From: Mycolicibacterium sp. S2-37
Lineage (GTDB): Bacteria > Actinomycetota > Actinomycetes > Mycobacteriales > Mycobacteriaceae
Direction of reading: 5' to 3'
NCBI RefSeq assembly: GCF_017352375.1
Contig: NZ_JAFEVR010000014.1
Coordinates: forward strand, 209,114-273,113
Length of the DNA: 64,000 bases
Shown here: in pieces, positions 34,884-44,253 of the stretch
How the letters are laid out: each line of letters begins with the position of its first letter
Position numbering within the stretch: position 1 is the stretch's first letter
Position numbers and translations under genes: made by a program
Notes under the pieces: generated by a model
Told to the model about the DNA's origin: nothing
Seen by the model: only the letters and a program-made list of their open reading frames with translations
The model's database searches: none

Positions 34884-34897
34884 GCGAACGTGTTCTA
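34884..34897. promoter_or_regulatory. KstR box 2 upstream of mce4, GCGAACGTGTTCTA
   Basis: Matches AACNNGTTNNA; the first consensus T is G. A TATGAT -10-like hexamer follows at 34903-34908, so this box is well placed to occlude a promoter with an approximately 110-nt leader to yrbE4A. Confidence 0.78.
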
Positions 34898-35025
34898 GTT
34901 AGTATGATCCGGCTCACGCAAAGCAGCGTCCAAAACAGGGGTGGGAAGATCGACTCGGCTGAGGGTTTCGACCTCTTCGCCGCGATCGAAGTCCGACGCA
35001 CCCCGACCCGAGAACGGAGCCGAGG

Positions 35026-35790
35026 TTGATCGAACAACTCGCGGCACCGGCGAGGGCGGTGGGCGGCTTCTTCGAGATGTCGATCGACACCTTCGTCAAG
35101 ATCTTCAGGCGTCCGTTCCAGTTCCGGGAGTTCCTGGACCAGACATGGATGATCGCGCGGGTCTCCTTGATCCCGACGCTTCTGGTGGCCATTCCGTTCA
35201 CGGTGCTGGTGGCCTTCACGCTCAACATCCTGCTGCGCGAGATCGGCGCGGCCGATCTGTCCGGTGCCGGCACGGCATTCGGCACCATCACCCAGCTCGG
35301 ACCCGTCGTGACGGTGCTGGTGGTCGCCGGCGCAGGCGCGACGGCGATCTGCGCGGACCTCGGCGCCCGCACCATCCGCGAAGAGATCGACGCGATGCGC
35401 GTGCTGGGCATCGACCCGATCCAGCGTCTCGTGGTGCCGCGCGTGCTGGCCTCGACCGTGGTGGCACTGCTGCTCAACGGCCTGGTCTGCGCGATCGGTC
35501 TGGCCGGCGGCTATGTGTTCTCGGTCTTCCTGCAGGGCGTCAACCCCGGATCGTTCATCAACGGACTCACCGTCCTGACTGGTCTGGGCGAGCTCGTCCT
35601 CGCCGAGATCAAGGCGTTGCTCTTCGGTGTGGTGGCGGGTCTGGTGGGCTGCTACCGCGGGCTGACGGTGCAGGGTGGTCCCAAGGGCGTCGGTGTCGCG
35701 GTGAACGAGACGGTGGTCTATGCGTTCATCTGCCTCTTCGTGATCAATGTGATCATGACCGCGGTCGGTGTGAGAGTGCTGGTGCGGTAA
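35026..35790 (+). CDS. yrbE4A: YrbE4A, permease subunit of Mce4 sterol importer
   Basis: A 254-residue MlaE-type inner-membrane permease with five to six hydrophobic segments. Signature ADLGARTIREEIDAMRVLGIDP (the MlaE/YrbE coupling region) and NETVVYAFICLFVINVIMT at the C-terminus. Start is TTG at 35026, with GGAGCCGAGG upstream. The length equals remembered Mtb Rv3501c. It forms a heterodimer with YrbE4B, powered by the MceG ATPase encoded elsewhere. Its stop overlaps the yrbE4B ATG. Confidence 0.95.
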   Translation: MIEQLAAPARAVGGFFEMSIDTFVKIFRRPFQFREFLDQTWMIARVSLIPTLLVAIPFTVLVAFTLNILLREIGAADLSGAGTAFGTITQLGPVVTVLVVAGAGATAICADLGARTIREEIDAMRVLGIDPIQRLVVPRVLASTVVALLLNGLVCAIGLAGGYVFSVFLQGVNPGSFINGLTVLTGLGELVLAEIKALLFGVVAGLVGCYRGLTVQGGPKGVGVAVNETVVYAFICLFVINVIMTAVGVRVLVR

Positions 35791-36632
35791 TGAGTTTCGA
35801 TACCACCGTCCGCTTGCGCCGGGCGTTCCGTTGGGCACCGCGGGTCGTCGACATCGTCGGCGAGCAGGCGTTGTTCTACGGCGAGACCATCCGCTACGTA
35901 CCCAATGCGGTGATGCGGTACCGCAAGGAGACGATCCGCAACATCGCCGAGATGACCATGGGCGCCGGCGCGCTCGTGATGATCGGCGGAACCGTCGGCG
36001 TCGCGGCGTTCCTCACGCTGGCCTCGGGCGGTGTCATCGCCGTTCAGGGCTACTCGTCGCTCGGCAACATCGGCATCGAGGCCCTGACCGGCTTCCTGTC
36101 GGCCTTCCTCAACGTGCGCATCGTCGCGCCCGTGATCGCCGGGATCGCACTGGCGGCCACGATCGGCGCCGGTACCACCGCACAGCTCGGTGCGATGCGT
36201 GTCTCGGAGGAGATCGACGCCGTCGAGTCGATGGCCGTGCACTCGGTGTCCTACCTGGTCTCCACCCGACTGATGGCCGGGATGATCGCGATCATCCCGC
36301 TCTATTCGCTGTCGGTGCTGGCGGCGTTCTTCGCGGCGCGCTTCACCACGGTGTTCATCAACGGTCAGTCAGCCGGCCTGTACGACCACTACTTCAACAC
36401 GTTCCTGATCCCCAGCGATCTGCTGTGGTCGTTCCTGCAGGCCATCGTGATGTCGATCGCCGTCATGCTCGTGCACACCTATTACGGATACAACGCGTCC
36501 GGCGGACCTGTCGGCGTCGGCATCGCCGTCGGGCAGGCGGTGCGTACCTCGCTGATCGTGGTCGTCACCATCACCCTGTTCATCTCACTCGCCGTCTACG
36601 GCGCGTCCGGCAATTTCAATCTCTCCGGGTAG
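35790..36632 (+). CDS. yrbE4B: YrbE4B, permease subunit of Mce4 sterol importer
   Basis: 280 residues, equal in length to Mtb Rv3500c. Conserved GAMRVSEEIDAVESMAVHSVSYLVSTRL is the YrbE coupling motif; several membrane helices precede and follow it. ATG at 35790 shares one base with the yrbE4A stop. With YrbE4A it makes the transmembrane pore under the Mce4A-F periplasmic channel. The mce4A start is 6 bp downstream. Confidence 0.95.
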   Translation: MSFDTTVRLRRAFRWAPRVVDIVGEQALFYGETIRYVPNAVMRYRKETIRNIAEMTMGAGALVMIGGTVGVAAFLTLASGGVIAVQGYSSLGNIGIEALTGFLSAFLNVRIVAPVIAGIALAATIGAGTTAQLGAMRVSEEIDAVESMAVHSVSYLVSTRLMAGMIAIIPLYSLSVLAAFFAARFTTVFINGQSAGLYDHYFNTFLIPSDLLWSFLQAIVMSIAVMLVHTYYGYNASGGPVGVGIAVGQAVRTSLIVVVTITLFISLAVYGASGNFNLSG

Positions 36633-36638
36633 GACGCG

Positions 36639-37841
36639 ATGTCGGACATCGAGACAAAGCGCAGCCACGTCCGCATTGCGGCGGCGGTTCTCGCGGCCAT
36701 CCTGGTGGCGGCGACGGTGTTCACCTACCTGTCGTACACGGCTGCCTTCACCTCCACCGACACCGTCACGGTGCTGTCCCCGCGCGCCGGCCTGGTCCTG
36801 GACACCGACGCCAAGGTGAAGTACCGCGGAATCCAGGTCGGCGAGGTCAAGGCCATCGAGTACGCGGGCGACCAGGCGAAGCTGACGCTGGCGATCCGTA
36901 GCGACCAGATCGGCTACATCCCGTCCAACGCGGTGGTCCGCATCGCCGGCACGACGGTGTTCGGCGCCAAGGCGGTCGAATTCATCCCGCCGGAGAACGC
37001 CGACCGCACCGCGCTTCGCCCCGGCGCCGAGGTCCAGGCCAAAGACGTTCAGCTCGAGGTCAATACGGTGTTCCAGACCCTCACCGATGTGCTGGCCAAA
37101 GTCGATCCGATCAACCTCAACGCCACGATGACCGCGCTGGCCGAGGGGCTGCGCGGCAACGGCGACGACATGGGCGCCCTGATGTCCGGACTGAACTACT
37201 ACGCGCAGCAGTTGAATCCGAAGCTGCCCACCCTGCAGGAGGACTTCCGCAGGGCCGCGGTGGTCGGAGACATCTACGCCGACGCGGGCCCCGATCTCGT
37301 CCGGGTGCTGGACAACGCCCCGACGATCAGCAACACGATCGTCGACCAGCAGGACAACCTGAACAGGACGCTCCTGGCGGCCACGGGTCTGGCGAACAAC
37401 GGGACCGCCACCCTGGAACCGGCCGCCGACGACTACATCGCGGCGATCCAGCGGCTGCGGGCCCCGCTGAAGGTGGTCAAGGAGTACTCGCCGGTGATCG
37501 GCTGTGTGCTCAAGGGAACGTCGAACGCCATCGACCGGTTCGCCCCGATCATCGGCGGAATCCGGCCCGGCCTGTTCACGTCGTCGAACTTCCTGCCGGG
37601 CGCACCGGCGTACACGTATCCGGAGAGTCTGCCCATCGTCAACGCCTCCGGTGGCCCCAACTGCCGCGGCCTGCCCGAGGTACCGAGCAAGCAGTTCGGC
37701 GGATCCTGGTACCACACTCCGTTCCTGGTTACCGACAACGCCTACGTGCCCTATCAGCCGAACACCGAGTTGCAGTTCGACGCACCATCGACGCTGCAGT
37801 TCCTGTTCAACGGCGCCTTCGCCGAGAAGGACGAATACTGA
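36639..37841 (+). CDS. mce4A: Mce4A, sterol-importer channel subunit
   Basis: 400 residues. One N-terminal membrane anchor (about residues 12-34), then the MCE domain (about 37-115: VTVLSPRAGLVLDTDAKVKYRG; IQVGEVKAIEY) and a long helical domain. The C-terminal part has a Cys-containing globular segment (IGCVLKG, NCRGLPE), as in Mce4A. Six Mce subunits assemble into a hexameric tunnel that carries cholesterol across the periplasm; Mce4A is the best-studied cholesterol-associated one. TGATG overlap with mce4B. Confidence 0.95.
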   Translation: MSDIETKRSHVRIAAAVLAAILVAATVFTYLSYTAAFTSTDTVTVLSPRAGLVLDTDAKVKYRGIQVGEVKAIEYAGDQAKLTLAIRSDQIGYIPSNAVVRIAGTTVFGAKAVEFIPPENADRTALRPGAEVQAKDVQLEVNTVFQTLTDVLAKVDPINLNATMTALAEGLRGNGDDMGALMSGLNYYAQQLNPKLPTLQEDFRRAAVVGDIYADAGPDLVRVLDNAPTISNTIVDQQDNLNRTLLAATGLANNGTATLEPAADDYIAAIQRLRAPLKVVKEYSPVIGCVLKGTSNAIDRFAPIIGGIRPGLFTSSNFLPGAPAYTYPESLPIVNASGGPNCRGLPEVPSKQFGGSWYHTPFLVTDNAYVPYQPNTELQFDAPSTLQFLFNGAFAEKDEY

Positions 37842-38875
37842 TGAACCACAGGCAGAACGTGGTCGGCGTCAGCATCTTCACCGTGGTGATGCTGCTGGTG
37901 GCCTCGGCGCTGATCGTGATCTTCGGCGAGTTCCGGTTCGCCTCGGGCCACACCTTCCACGCCAACTTCACCGAGGCGTCACGACTCAAGGCGGGTCAGG
38001 ACGTGCGGATCGCCGGCGTCCCCGTGGGCACGGTCAAGGGCATCAGTCTGAAGCCCGACAACACCGTCGACGTCGAATTCGAGGTCAACGACAAGTACCA
38101 GCTGTACACGTCGAGTCGGGCCGTCGTCCGTTACGAGAACCTCGTCGGCGACCGCTACCTCGAGATCACCTCGGGGCCGGGTGAATTGCGCAAGCTGCCC
38201 GCAGGCGCGACCATCCCCAAACAGAACACCCAGCCCGCGCTCGACCTCGACGCGCTGCTCGGTGGACTGCGCCCGGTGCTCAAGGGCCTCGACGGCGGCA
38301 AGATCAACGAACTGAGCGGTGCGGTCATCCAACTGCTGCAGGGACAGGGCGGCGCACTGTCGAACCTGTTGTCCACCACCGGCTCGTTCAGCCGGAACCT
38401 CGCCGCACGCGACCAGTTGATCGGCGACGTGATCACCAACCTGAACACCGTGCTCGGCACCGTCGACGAGAAGGGCGAGCAGTTCGACGCCAGTGTCGAC
38501 CGGCTCGAGCAACTGGTCAGCGGGCTCGCTGAGGGTCGCGATCCGATCGCGGGGGCAATACCCCCGCTGGCCTCCGCATCGACCGACCTAACGGAGATGC
38601 TGGAGACGTCGCGCCGACCACTGCAGGGGATCCTGGAGAACGTCCGGCCGCTGGCTCAGCGCCTCGATGAGCGCAAGGGTGACGTGAACAAGGTGATCGA
38701 GCCGCTCGCCGAGAACTATCTGCGACTCAACGCCCTCGGCGCCTACGGTTCGTTCTTCAACATCTTCTACTGCTCGACCCGGTTGAAGGTCAACGGTCCG
38801 GCCGGCAGTGACATCCTGATCCCGTTCGGCGGCCCGCCCGATCCGTCCAAGGGGAGGTGTGCCCAAGTTGAGTAG
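37841..38875 (+). CDS. mce4B: Mce4B, sterol-importer channel subunit
   Basis: 344 residues. N-terminal membrane helix (FTVVMLLVASALIVIFGEF), MCE domain with SRLKAGQDVRIAGVPVGTVKGI, then a long alpha-helical coiled region (about 130-300). ATG at 37841 overlaps the mce4A TGA by one base. The stop overlaps the mce4C start by 8 or 17 bp, depending on the start used. Confidence 0.95.
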   Translation: MNHRQNVVGVSIFTVVMLLVASALIVIFGEFRFASGHTFHANFTEASRLKAGQDVRIAGVPVGTVKGISLKPDNTVDVEFEVNDKYQLYTSSRAVVRYENLVGDRYLEITSGPGELRKLPAGATIPKQNTQPALDLDALLGGLRPVLKGLDGGKINELSGAVIQLLQGQGGALSNLLSTTGSFSRNLAARDQLIGDVITNLNTVLGTVDEKGEQFDASVDRLEQLVSGLAEGRDPIAGAIPPLASASTDLTEMLETSRRPLQGILENVRPLAQRLDERKGDVNKVIEPLAENYLRLNALGAYGSFFNIFYCSTRLKVNGPAGSDILIPFGGPPDPSKGRCAQVE

Positions 38876-39926
38876 GCCCGACAGCTCCAATCCACTCCGC
38901 ACCGGAACTTTCGGCATCGTCCTGGTTGCTTGCCTGGTGCTGGTGTCATTCGGCTATTCCAGCCTGCCGTTCTTCCCCCAGGGGAAGTCCTACGAGGCGT
39001 ACTTCACCGATGCGGGCGGCATCACGCCCGGCAACGACGTCAACGTCTCGGGCATCACCGTGGGTAAGGTCAGCGGCGTCGAGCTGGCCGGTGACACCGC
39101 CAAGGTGACGTTCACCGTGGACCGCGAGGTGCGGGTCGGGGACCAGTCGATGGTGGCGATCAAGACCGAGACGGTGCTCGGCGAGAAGTCACTGTCGGTG
39201 ACGCCGCAGGGCACCGGCTCGTCGACGGTGATCCCCCTGGGCCGCACCACGACTCCGTACACGTTGAACACCGCGCTGCAGGATCTGGGCCGCAATGTCG
39301 GCGAGCTGGACAAGCCGCGTTTCGAGCAGGCCCTGCAGACGCTCACGGACTCACTGCGCGATGCCACTCCGGCGCTGCGCGGCGCACTCGACGGCATCAC
39401 CGACCTGTCGCGCAGTATCAATACCCGCGACGAGGCGCTCGATCAGTTGCTCGCCCGCGCCAAGCGGGTCTCGGACACCCTCGCGCAGCGGGCCGGCCAG
39501 GTCAACCGCCTGATCACCGAGGGCAATCTGCTGTTCGCCGCACTCGACGAGCGTCGTCAGGCGCTGAGCAACCTGATCGCCGGTATCGACGACGTCTCCC
39601 GACAGCTCTCGGGCTTCGTCGCCGACAACCGCCGCGAGTTCGGGCCCGCACTGGAGAAGCTCAACCTGGTGATGGACAACCTGCTCGAGCGGCGCGAGCA
39701 CATCGGCGAGGCGCTGCGCCGGCTGCCGCCCTTCGCCACCGCCCTGGGTGAGGTGGTCGGTTCGGGTCCGGGCTTCCAGATCAACCTGTTCGGCCTGCCG
39801 CCGGCGCCCATCGCAGAAGTCCTGCTGGACACGTACTTCCAGCCCGGCAAGCTGCCGGACAGCCTTTCCGACATGCTCCGCGGATACATCTCGGAGCGAG
39901 TGATCATCAGGCCGAAGTCGCCATGA
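38868..39926 (+). CDS. mce4C: Mce4C, sterol-importer channel subunit
   Basis: About 352 residues. Membrane anchor FGIVLVACLVLVSFGYSSLPF, then MCE domain with AGGITPGNDVNVSGITVGKVSGVELAG and a helical needle region ending in PGFQINLFGLPPAP. Two starts are possible: TTG at 38868, 10 nt after GGGGAGG (38851-38857), and GTG at 38859, only 1 nt after it. The former has the better ribosome-binding spacing. Overlaps mce4B at the 5' end and mce4D (ATGA) at the 3' end. Confidence 0.93.
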   Translation: MSRPDSSNPLRTGTFGIVLVACLVLVSFGYSSLPFFPQGKSYEAYFTDAGGITPGNDVNVSGITVGKVSGVELAGDTAKVTFTVDREVRVGDQSMVAIKTETVLGEKSLSVTPQGTGSSTVIPLGRTTTPYTLNTALQDLGRNVGELDKPRFEQALQTLTDSLRDATPALRGALDGITDLSRSINTRDEALDQLLARAKRVSDTLAQRAGQVNRLITEGNLLFAALDERRQALSNLIAGIDDVSRQLSGFVADNRREFGPALEKLNLVMDNLLERREHIGEALRRLPPFATALGEVVGSGPGFQINLFGLPPAPIAEVLLDTYFQPGKLPDSLSDMLRGYISERVIIRPKSP

Positions 39927-41335
39927 CCCAAGGAGACTCCGTGACCTCGCGCGGCCGCTGGATGCGGGTGGGCCTGGCAGCTGTGCTCGTGATCGTGCTC
40001 GCTGTCGGGGTCTACCTGGTGTGGCCGTCGCGTAGCGGCACCACGATCACGGCCCACTTCCCCTCAACCGTCGGCCTCTATCCCGGGGACGAAGTGCGCA
40101 TCGTCGGCGTGCCCGTGGGCAAGATCGACAAGATCGAGCCCAGGGCCGAAGACGTCAAAGTGACGATGACCCTCGACAACGGGGTCAAGGTGCCCGCGGA
40201 CGCGCAGGCGCTCATCATCTCCCCGAACCTGGTGGCCGCCCGGTTCATCCAGCTGACACCGGCCTACACCGGCGGGCCGGCGATGGAGAACGACGGCAGC
40301 ATCGGTCTGGACCGCACCGCCGTCCCGGTCGAGTGGGACGAAGTCAAGGAACAGTTGACCGCGCTCAGCTCCCAGCTCGGTCCGCAGAACGGTTCGATGC
40401 AGGGTCCGCTGAGCGCATTCATCGACCAGGCGGCCGACACCTTCGACGGCAACGGCGACTCGTTCCGGCAGGCGCTGCGGGAACTCTCCCAGACCGCGGG
40501 CCGACTCGGCGATTCGCGCACCGACCTCTTCGGCACGGTGCGCAACCTGCAGGTGTTGGTGAACGCGCTGGCCAACAGCAACGAGCAGATCGTCCAGTTC
40601 TCCGATCATGTCGCATCGGTGTCGCAGGTACTGGCCGACAGTACGGCCGACCTCGACAACACGCTGGGAACCCTCAACCAGGCGTTGGTGGACGTACGGG
40701 ACCTGCTGGGCGAGAACAACGATGCGCTGATCGCGCAGGTCGGCAAGCTGGCCGACTTCACGCAGATCCTCACCGACCACAGCGACGACGTCGAGCAGAT
40801 CCTGCACGTGACGCCGAACGGTCTGGCGAACTTCTACAACATCTACAACCCCGCGCAGGGCACCGTGGGCGGGCTGCTCACACTGCCGAACTTCGCCAAT
40901 CCGGTGCAGTTCATCTGCGGTGGCGCCTTCGACGCGGCGGCCACCCCGGACAACTACAAGCGCGCCGAGATCTGCCGTCAGAGAATGGGTCCGGTGTTGA
41001 AGCGGATCGCGATGAACTTCCCGCCGCTGCTGTTCCACCCGATCAACAGCATCACCGCGTACAAGGGCCAGATCATCTACGACACCCCGGCCACCGAGGC
41101 CAAAGCGGAGACGCCGGTGCCGTATCTGCAATGGCAGAACGCGCCGGGCGTGACGCCGCCGTCGCCTGCCGACGCCGAAGCAGATCTGACCGCGCTGTTC
41201 GCGCCGCCCGCTCAGAGCGGCACCGAGGACGGTGGTGCCCCGGCGGCCGCGGGCCCCGCCGGCCCCGCCGCACCCCCTGCCGCGCCCGCCGCGGGTTCCC
41301 CCGCCCCGCTGCCGGCCGAGGGAGGTGCCGGATGA
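39923..41335 (+). CDS. mce4D: Mce4D, sterol-importer channel subunit
   Basis: 470 residues. Membrane helix MRVGLAAVLVIVLAVGVYLVW; MCE domain STVGLYPGDEVRIVGVPVGKIDKI; helical region; Cys pair (FICGGAF and EICRQR) in the C-terminal domain. An Ala/Pro-rich tail (about 420-470) is low in structure. ATG at 39923 overlaps mce4C; GTG at 39941 has a better-spaced AAGGAG upstream and is a real alternative. Confidence 0.94.
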   Translation: MTQGDSVTSRGRWMRVGLAAVLVIVLAVGVYLVWPSRSGTTITAHFPSTVGLYPGDEVRIVGVPVGKIDKIEPRAEDVKVTMTLDNGVKVPADAQALIISPNLVAARFIQLTPAYTGGPAMENDGSIGLDRTAVPVEWDEVKEQLTALSSQLGPQNGSMQGPLSAFIDQAADTFDGNGDSFRQALRELSQTAGRLGDSRTDLFGTVRNLQVLVNALANSNEQIVQFSDHVASVSQVLADSTADLDNTLGTLNQALVDVRDLLGENNDALIAQVGKLADFTQILTDHSDDVEQILHVTPNGLANFYNIYNPAQGTVGGLLTLPNFANPVQFICGGAFDAAATPDNYKRAEICRQRMGPVLKRIAMNFPPLLFHPINSITAYKGQIIYDTPATEAKAETPVPYLQWQNAPGVTPPSPADAEADLTALFAPPAQSGTEDGGAPAAAGPAGPAAPPAAPAAGSPAPLPAEGGAG

Positions 41336-42522
41336 TCGGAAAGACGTTGCGCAGCAACCGCACAGCAGTTTGTACGCGATCGATCGCGCTGGGCAGTGGT
41401 GCGCTGCTGCTGGCCGGGTGCCAGTTCGGCGGGCTCAATTCGCTGAACATGCCCGGCACCGCGGGCCATGGCCCCGGCTCCTACAAGATCTCGGTCGAGC
41501 TGCCCGATGTGGCGACGCTGCCGCAGAACTCGCCGGTGATGGTCGACGACGTCACCGTCGGAAGCGTGTCGGGCATCGACGCGGTCCAGCGAGCCGATGG
41601 CACGTTCTACGCCGCCGTGCAGGTGTCGCTGGACGGCGACGTTCAGCTGCCGGAGAATGCCACGGCCAAAGTGGCACAGACGTCGCTGCTGGGATCCCAG
41701 CACCTCGAGCTGGCCGCACCCGCCGACGGCATCGGCCGGCTCACCGACGGGTCCCGGATCCCGCTCGACCGGACCGGCCGGTATCCCAGCACCGAAGAGG
41801 TGCTGTCGTCCCTCGGTGTCGTGGTGAACAAGGGCAATCTCGGTGCGCTGCAGGACATCACGGATGAGGCGTACGCCGCCGTCGCGGGGCGTCAGGACAG
41901 CTTCACCGATCTGATTCCGCGACTCGCGGAGCTGACCGCCTCGCTGGACCGCCAGACCGAGGACATCCTGGCCGCGGCCGAGGGCATCAATCGCTTCGCC
42001 GAGATCCTGGCCCGCAGCAAGGACAGCCTGGGCCGCACGCTGGACACCCTGCCTGCCGCGCTCGAAGTGCTCAACAACAACCGGACCAACATCGTCGACG
42101 CCTTCACCGCACTGCGCAGCTTCGCCGTTGTCGCCTCACGGATGCTGTCCGAGACGAAGACCGATTTCGCCGCAGACCTCATGGATCTGTACCCGGCGAT
42201 CAAGGCGGCCAACGACAATGCCGACGATCTCATCAAGTCACTGGAGTTGCTGCCGACGTTCCCGTTCCACTACAAGTACCTGCGCAACGCGGTCCGCGGC
42301 GACTACCTGAATGTGTACGTCACGTTCGACCTGACTCTGCGACGAGTCGGCGAATCGATCTTCACCACCTCCCTCGGGTTGGACCCGAACATGAAGCGGA
42401 TCAGTGAGGTGGTCAATCCGCCGGATTTCCTGACCGGATCGATGGCGAACCTGTCGGGTCAGGCGGCCGATCCGTTCAAGATCCCGCCCGGCACGGCCAC
42501 CCAGCACGAGGCGGCGCCGTAG
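41332..42522 (+). CDS. mce4E: Mce4E, lipoprotein subunit of sterol importer (LprN-type)
   Basis: 396 residues. Lipoprotein signal peptide ending in LLLAGC (Cys about 27), unlike the other Mce4 subunits; this is the usual feature of MceE (LprN) proteins. MCE domain VATLPQNSPVMVDDVTVGSVSGI, then helical region. The lipid anchor probably places it at the periplasmic-membrane side of the channel. ATGA overlap with mce4D; mce4F follows directly with no gap. Confidence 0.95.
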   Translation: MIGKTLRSNRTAVCTRSIALGSGALLLAGCQFGGLNSLNMPGTAGHGPGSYKISVELPDVATLPQNSPVMVDDVTVGSVSGIDAVQRADGTFYAAVQVSLDGDVQLPENATAKVAQTSLLGSQHLELAAPADGIGRLTDGSRIPLDRTGRYPSTEEVLSSLGVVVNKGNLGALQDITDEAYAAVAGRQDSFTDLIPRLAELTASLDRQTEDILAAAEGINRFAEILARSKDSLGRTLDTLPAALEVLNNNRTNIVDAFTALRSFAVVASRMLSETKTDFAADLMDLYPAIKAANDNADDLIKSLELLPTFPFHYKYLRNAVRGDYLNVYVTFDLTLRRVGESIFTTSLGLDPNMKRISEVVNPPDFLTGSMANLSGQAADPFKIPPGTATQHEAAP

Positions 42523-44253
42523 ATGATCAGCAGACTCACGCGCATCCAGCTGGCGATCTTCGCCGTCGTCACCGTGCTCACGGTGACGGCCATCTCGCTG
42601 TTCTACCTGCGGTTGCCGGCCGCGGTGGGCATCGGCGCCTATAACATCACCGCGAATTTCGAGGCGGCCGGCGGTCTCTACGAGAATGCGAACGTCACCT
42701 ACCGCGGGGTCACCGTAGGCCGGGTGGAGTCGGTCGGGCTGACCGACAACGGTGTCGTCGCCCGGATGCAGCTCAACAGCGGCACACCGGTACCGGAGAA
42801 CGTCACCGCCACCGTCAAGAGCGTCTCCGCGATCGGCGAGCAGTATGTCGATCTGGTGCCCCCGGAGCAGCCGTCGCAGGCGATATTGCGCGACGGCGCG
42901 GACATCGGGCTGGATCGCACCGCGATCGGGCAGGACATCTCCGGGCTGCTCGAGGAAGCCGACCGTCTGGTCAGCAGCGTCGGCGACAGCCGGATACAGG
43001 ACGTGCTGCGGGAGACGTTCAAGGCGTTCGACGGATCCGGTCCCGAGCTGTCGCGGTTGATCCAGTCTTCGCGCCTGCTGGTCGACGAAGCCAACGCGAA
43101 CTACGGGCAGACCAGTGCGCTGATCGATCAGGTCGGGCCGTTGCTCGACGCGCAGATCCGCAGCGGTGACGACATCCGTTCGTTGTCGGAGGGATTCGGC
43201 CGGCTGACAAGTCAGCTCGCCGCCGCCGATCCGCAGCTGCGCACGACGTTGCAGACGGTGCCCGACACCACCGAGGTCGCCAACACGACCTTCGAGGGGA
43301 TCCGGCCGACCTTCCCGGTGCTGGCCGCCAACCTGGCGAACTTCGGTCGCATCGGCGTCATCTACCACAAGTCGATCGAACAGGCGTTCGTCATCTTCCC
43401 CGCGCTGCTGGCTGCGCTCAACACCGTCGCCGGCGGCGTGCCAGCGGACGAGGGCGGCAAACTCGACTTCAAGATCCACCTCAACGATCCGCCCTCATGC
43501 TCGGTGGGCTTCCTGCCTCCGACGGCCATCCGGGCCCCGGCCGACACCACGCTCCGGGACCTCCCGACGGATATGTACTGCAAGACGCCGCAGAACGACC
43601 CGGCCGTCGTACGTGGCGCGCGCAACTATCCGTGCATGGAGTTCCCGGGCAAGCGCGCCCCCACGGTGCAGCTGTGCCGCGACCCGAAGGGCTACGTACC
43701 CATCGGCACCAATCCGTGGCGGGGTCCGCCGGTGCCGTTGGGTACCCCGGTCGAGGATCCCCGGATGTCGCTGCCGATGAACAAGTTCCCCTTCATCCCG
43801 CCCCAGATCGACCCCGATCCGGGACCGCCCGCCGTGCAGTTGCCGCCCGGTGTGCCGCCGGGTCCGGGTCCGGCGCCGCACGCGCCGTTCCCGCTGCCGT
43901 ACCCGCCGAACACCCCCGGGATGCCGCCGCCGCTGCCGTTCTACGCACCGCCCGATCACGTCGTCCCGCCGTACGGCAGGACGCCGCCGCCACCCGCCGC
44001 GGTGCCGCCTCCTCCGGCGGTCCCGCCACCGGCGCCGGTACCGCCCCCGCCTCCGCCGGGCAACTCGCTCAACGGCACCCCGCTGCCGGCCGAGGCGCCG
44101 CTGGCCAGTGGCCCTATGATGACCACCTACGACTCGAAGACCGGTGTGTTCGTCGATCCCGCGGGTGGAACCGGTGTGTTCGCACCGGGCGCCGAGGAAT
44201 TGGCTCCCGCGGAGAACTGGGCGGACCTGATGATGGCTCCAAGGCAGATGTAA
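42523..44253 (+). CDS. mce4F: Mce4F, sterol-importer channel subunit with Pro-rich tail
   Basis: 576 residues. Membrane helix (QLAIFAVVTVLTVTAISLFYL), MCE domain with AAGGLYENANVTYRGVTVGRVESV, helical region, a Cys-containing segment (about 326-390) and a very Pro-rich tail from about residue 420 (runs such as PPPPPGNSLNG). MceF tails are extended in this group and may reach toward the outer envelope; this is inference. ATG at 42523 follows the mce4E stop directly. The stop overlaps the next gene (TAATG). Confidence 0.95.
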   Translation: MISRLTRIQLAIFAVVTVLTVTAISLFYLRLPAAVGIGAYNITANFEAAGGLYENANVTYRGVTVGRVESVGLTDNGVVARMQLNSGTPVPENVTATVKSVSAIGEQYVDLVPPEQPSQAILRDGADIGLDRTAIGQDISGLLEEADRLVSSVGDSRIQDVLRETFKAFDGSGPELSRLIQSSRLLVDEANANYGQTSALIDQVGPLLDAQIRSGDDIRSLSEGFGRLTSQLAAADPQLRTTLQTVPDTTEVANTTFEGIRPTFPVLAANLANFGRIGVIYHKSIEQAFVIFPALLAALNTVAGGVPADEGGKLDFKIHLNDPPSCSVGFLPPTAIRAPADTTLRDLPTDMYCKTPQNDPAVVRGARNYPCMEFPGKRAPTVQLCRDPKGYVPIGTNPWRGPPVPLGTPVEDPRMSLPMNKFPFIPPQIDPDPGPPAVQLPPGVPPGPGPAPHAPFPLPYPPNTPGMPPPLPFYAPPDHVVPPYGRTPPPPAAVPPPPAVPPPAPVPPPPPPGNSLNGTPLPAEAPLASGPMMTTYDSKTGVFVDPAGGTGVFAPGAEELAPAENWADLMMAPRQM

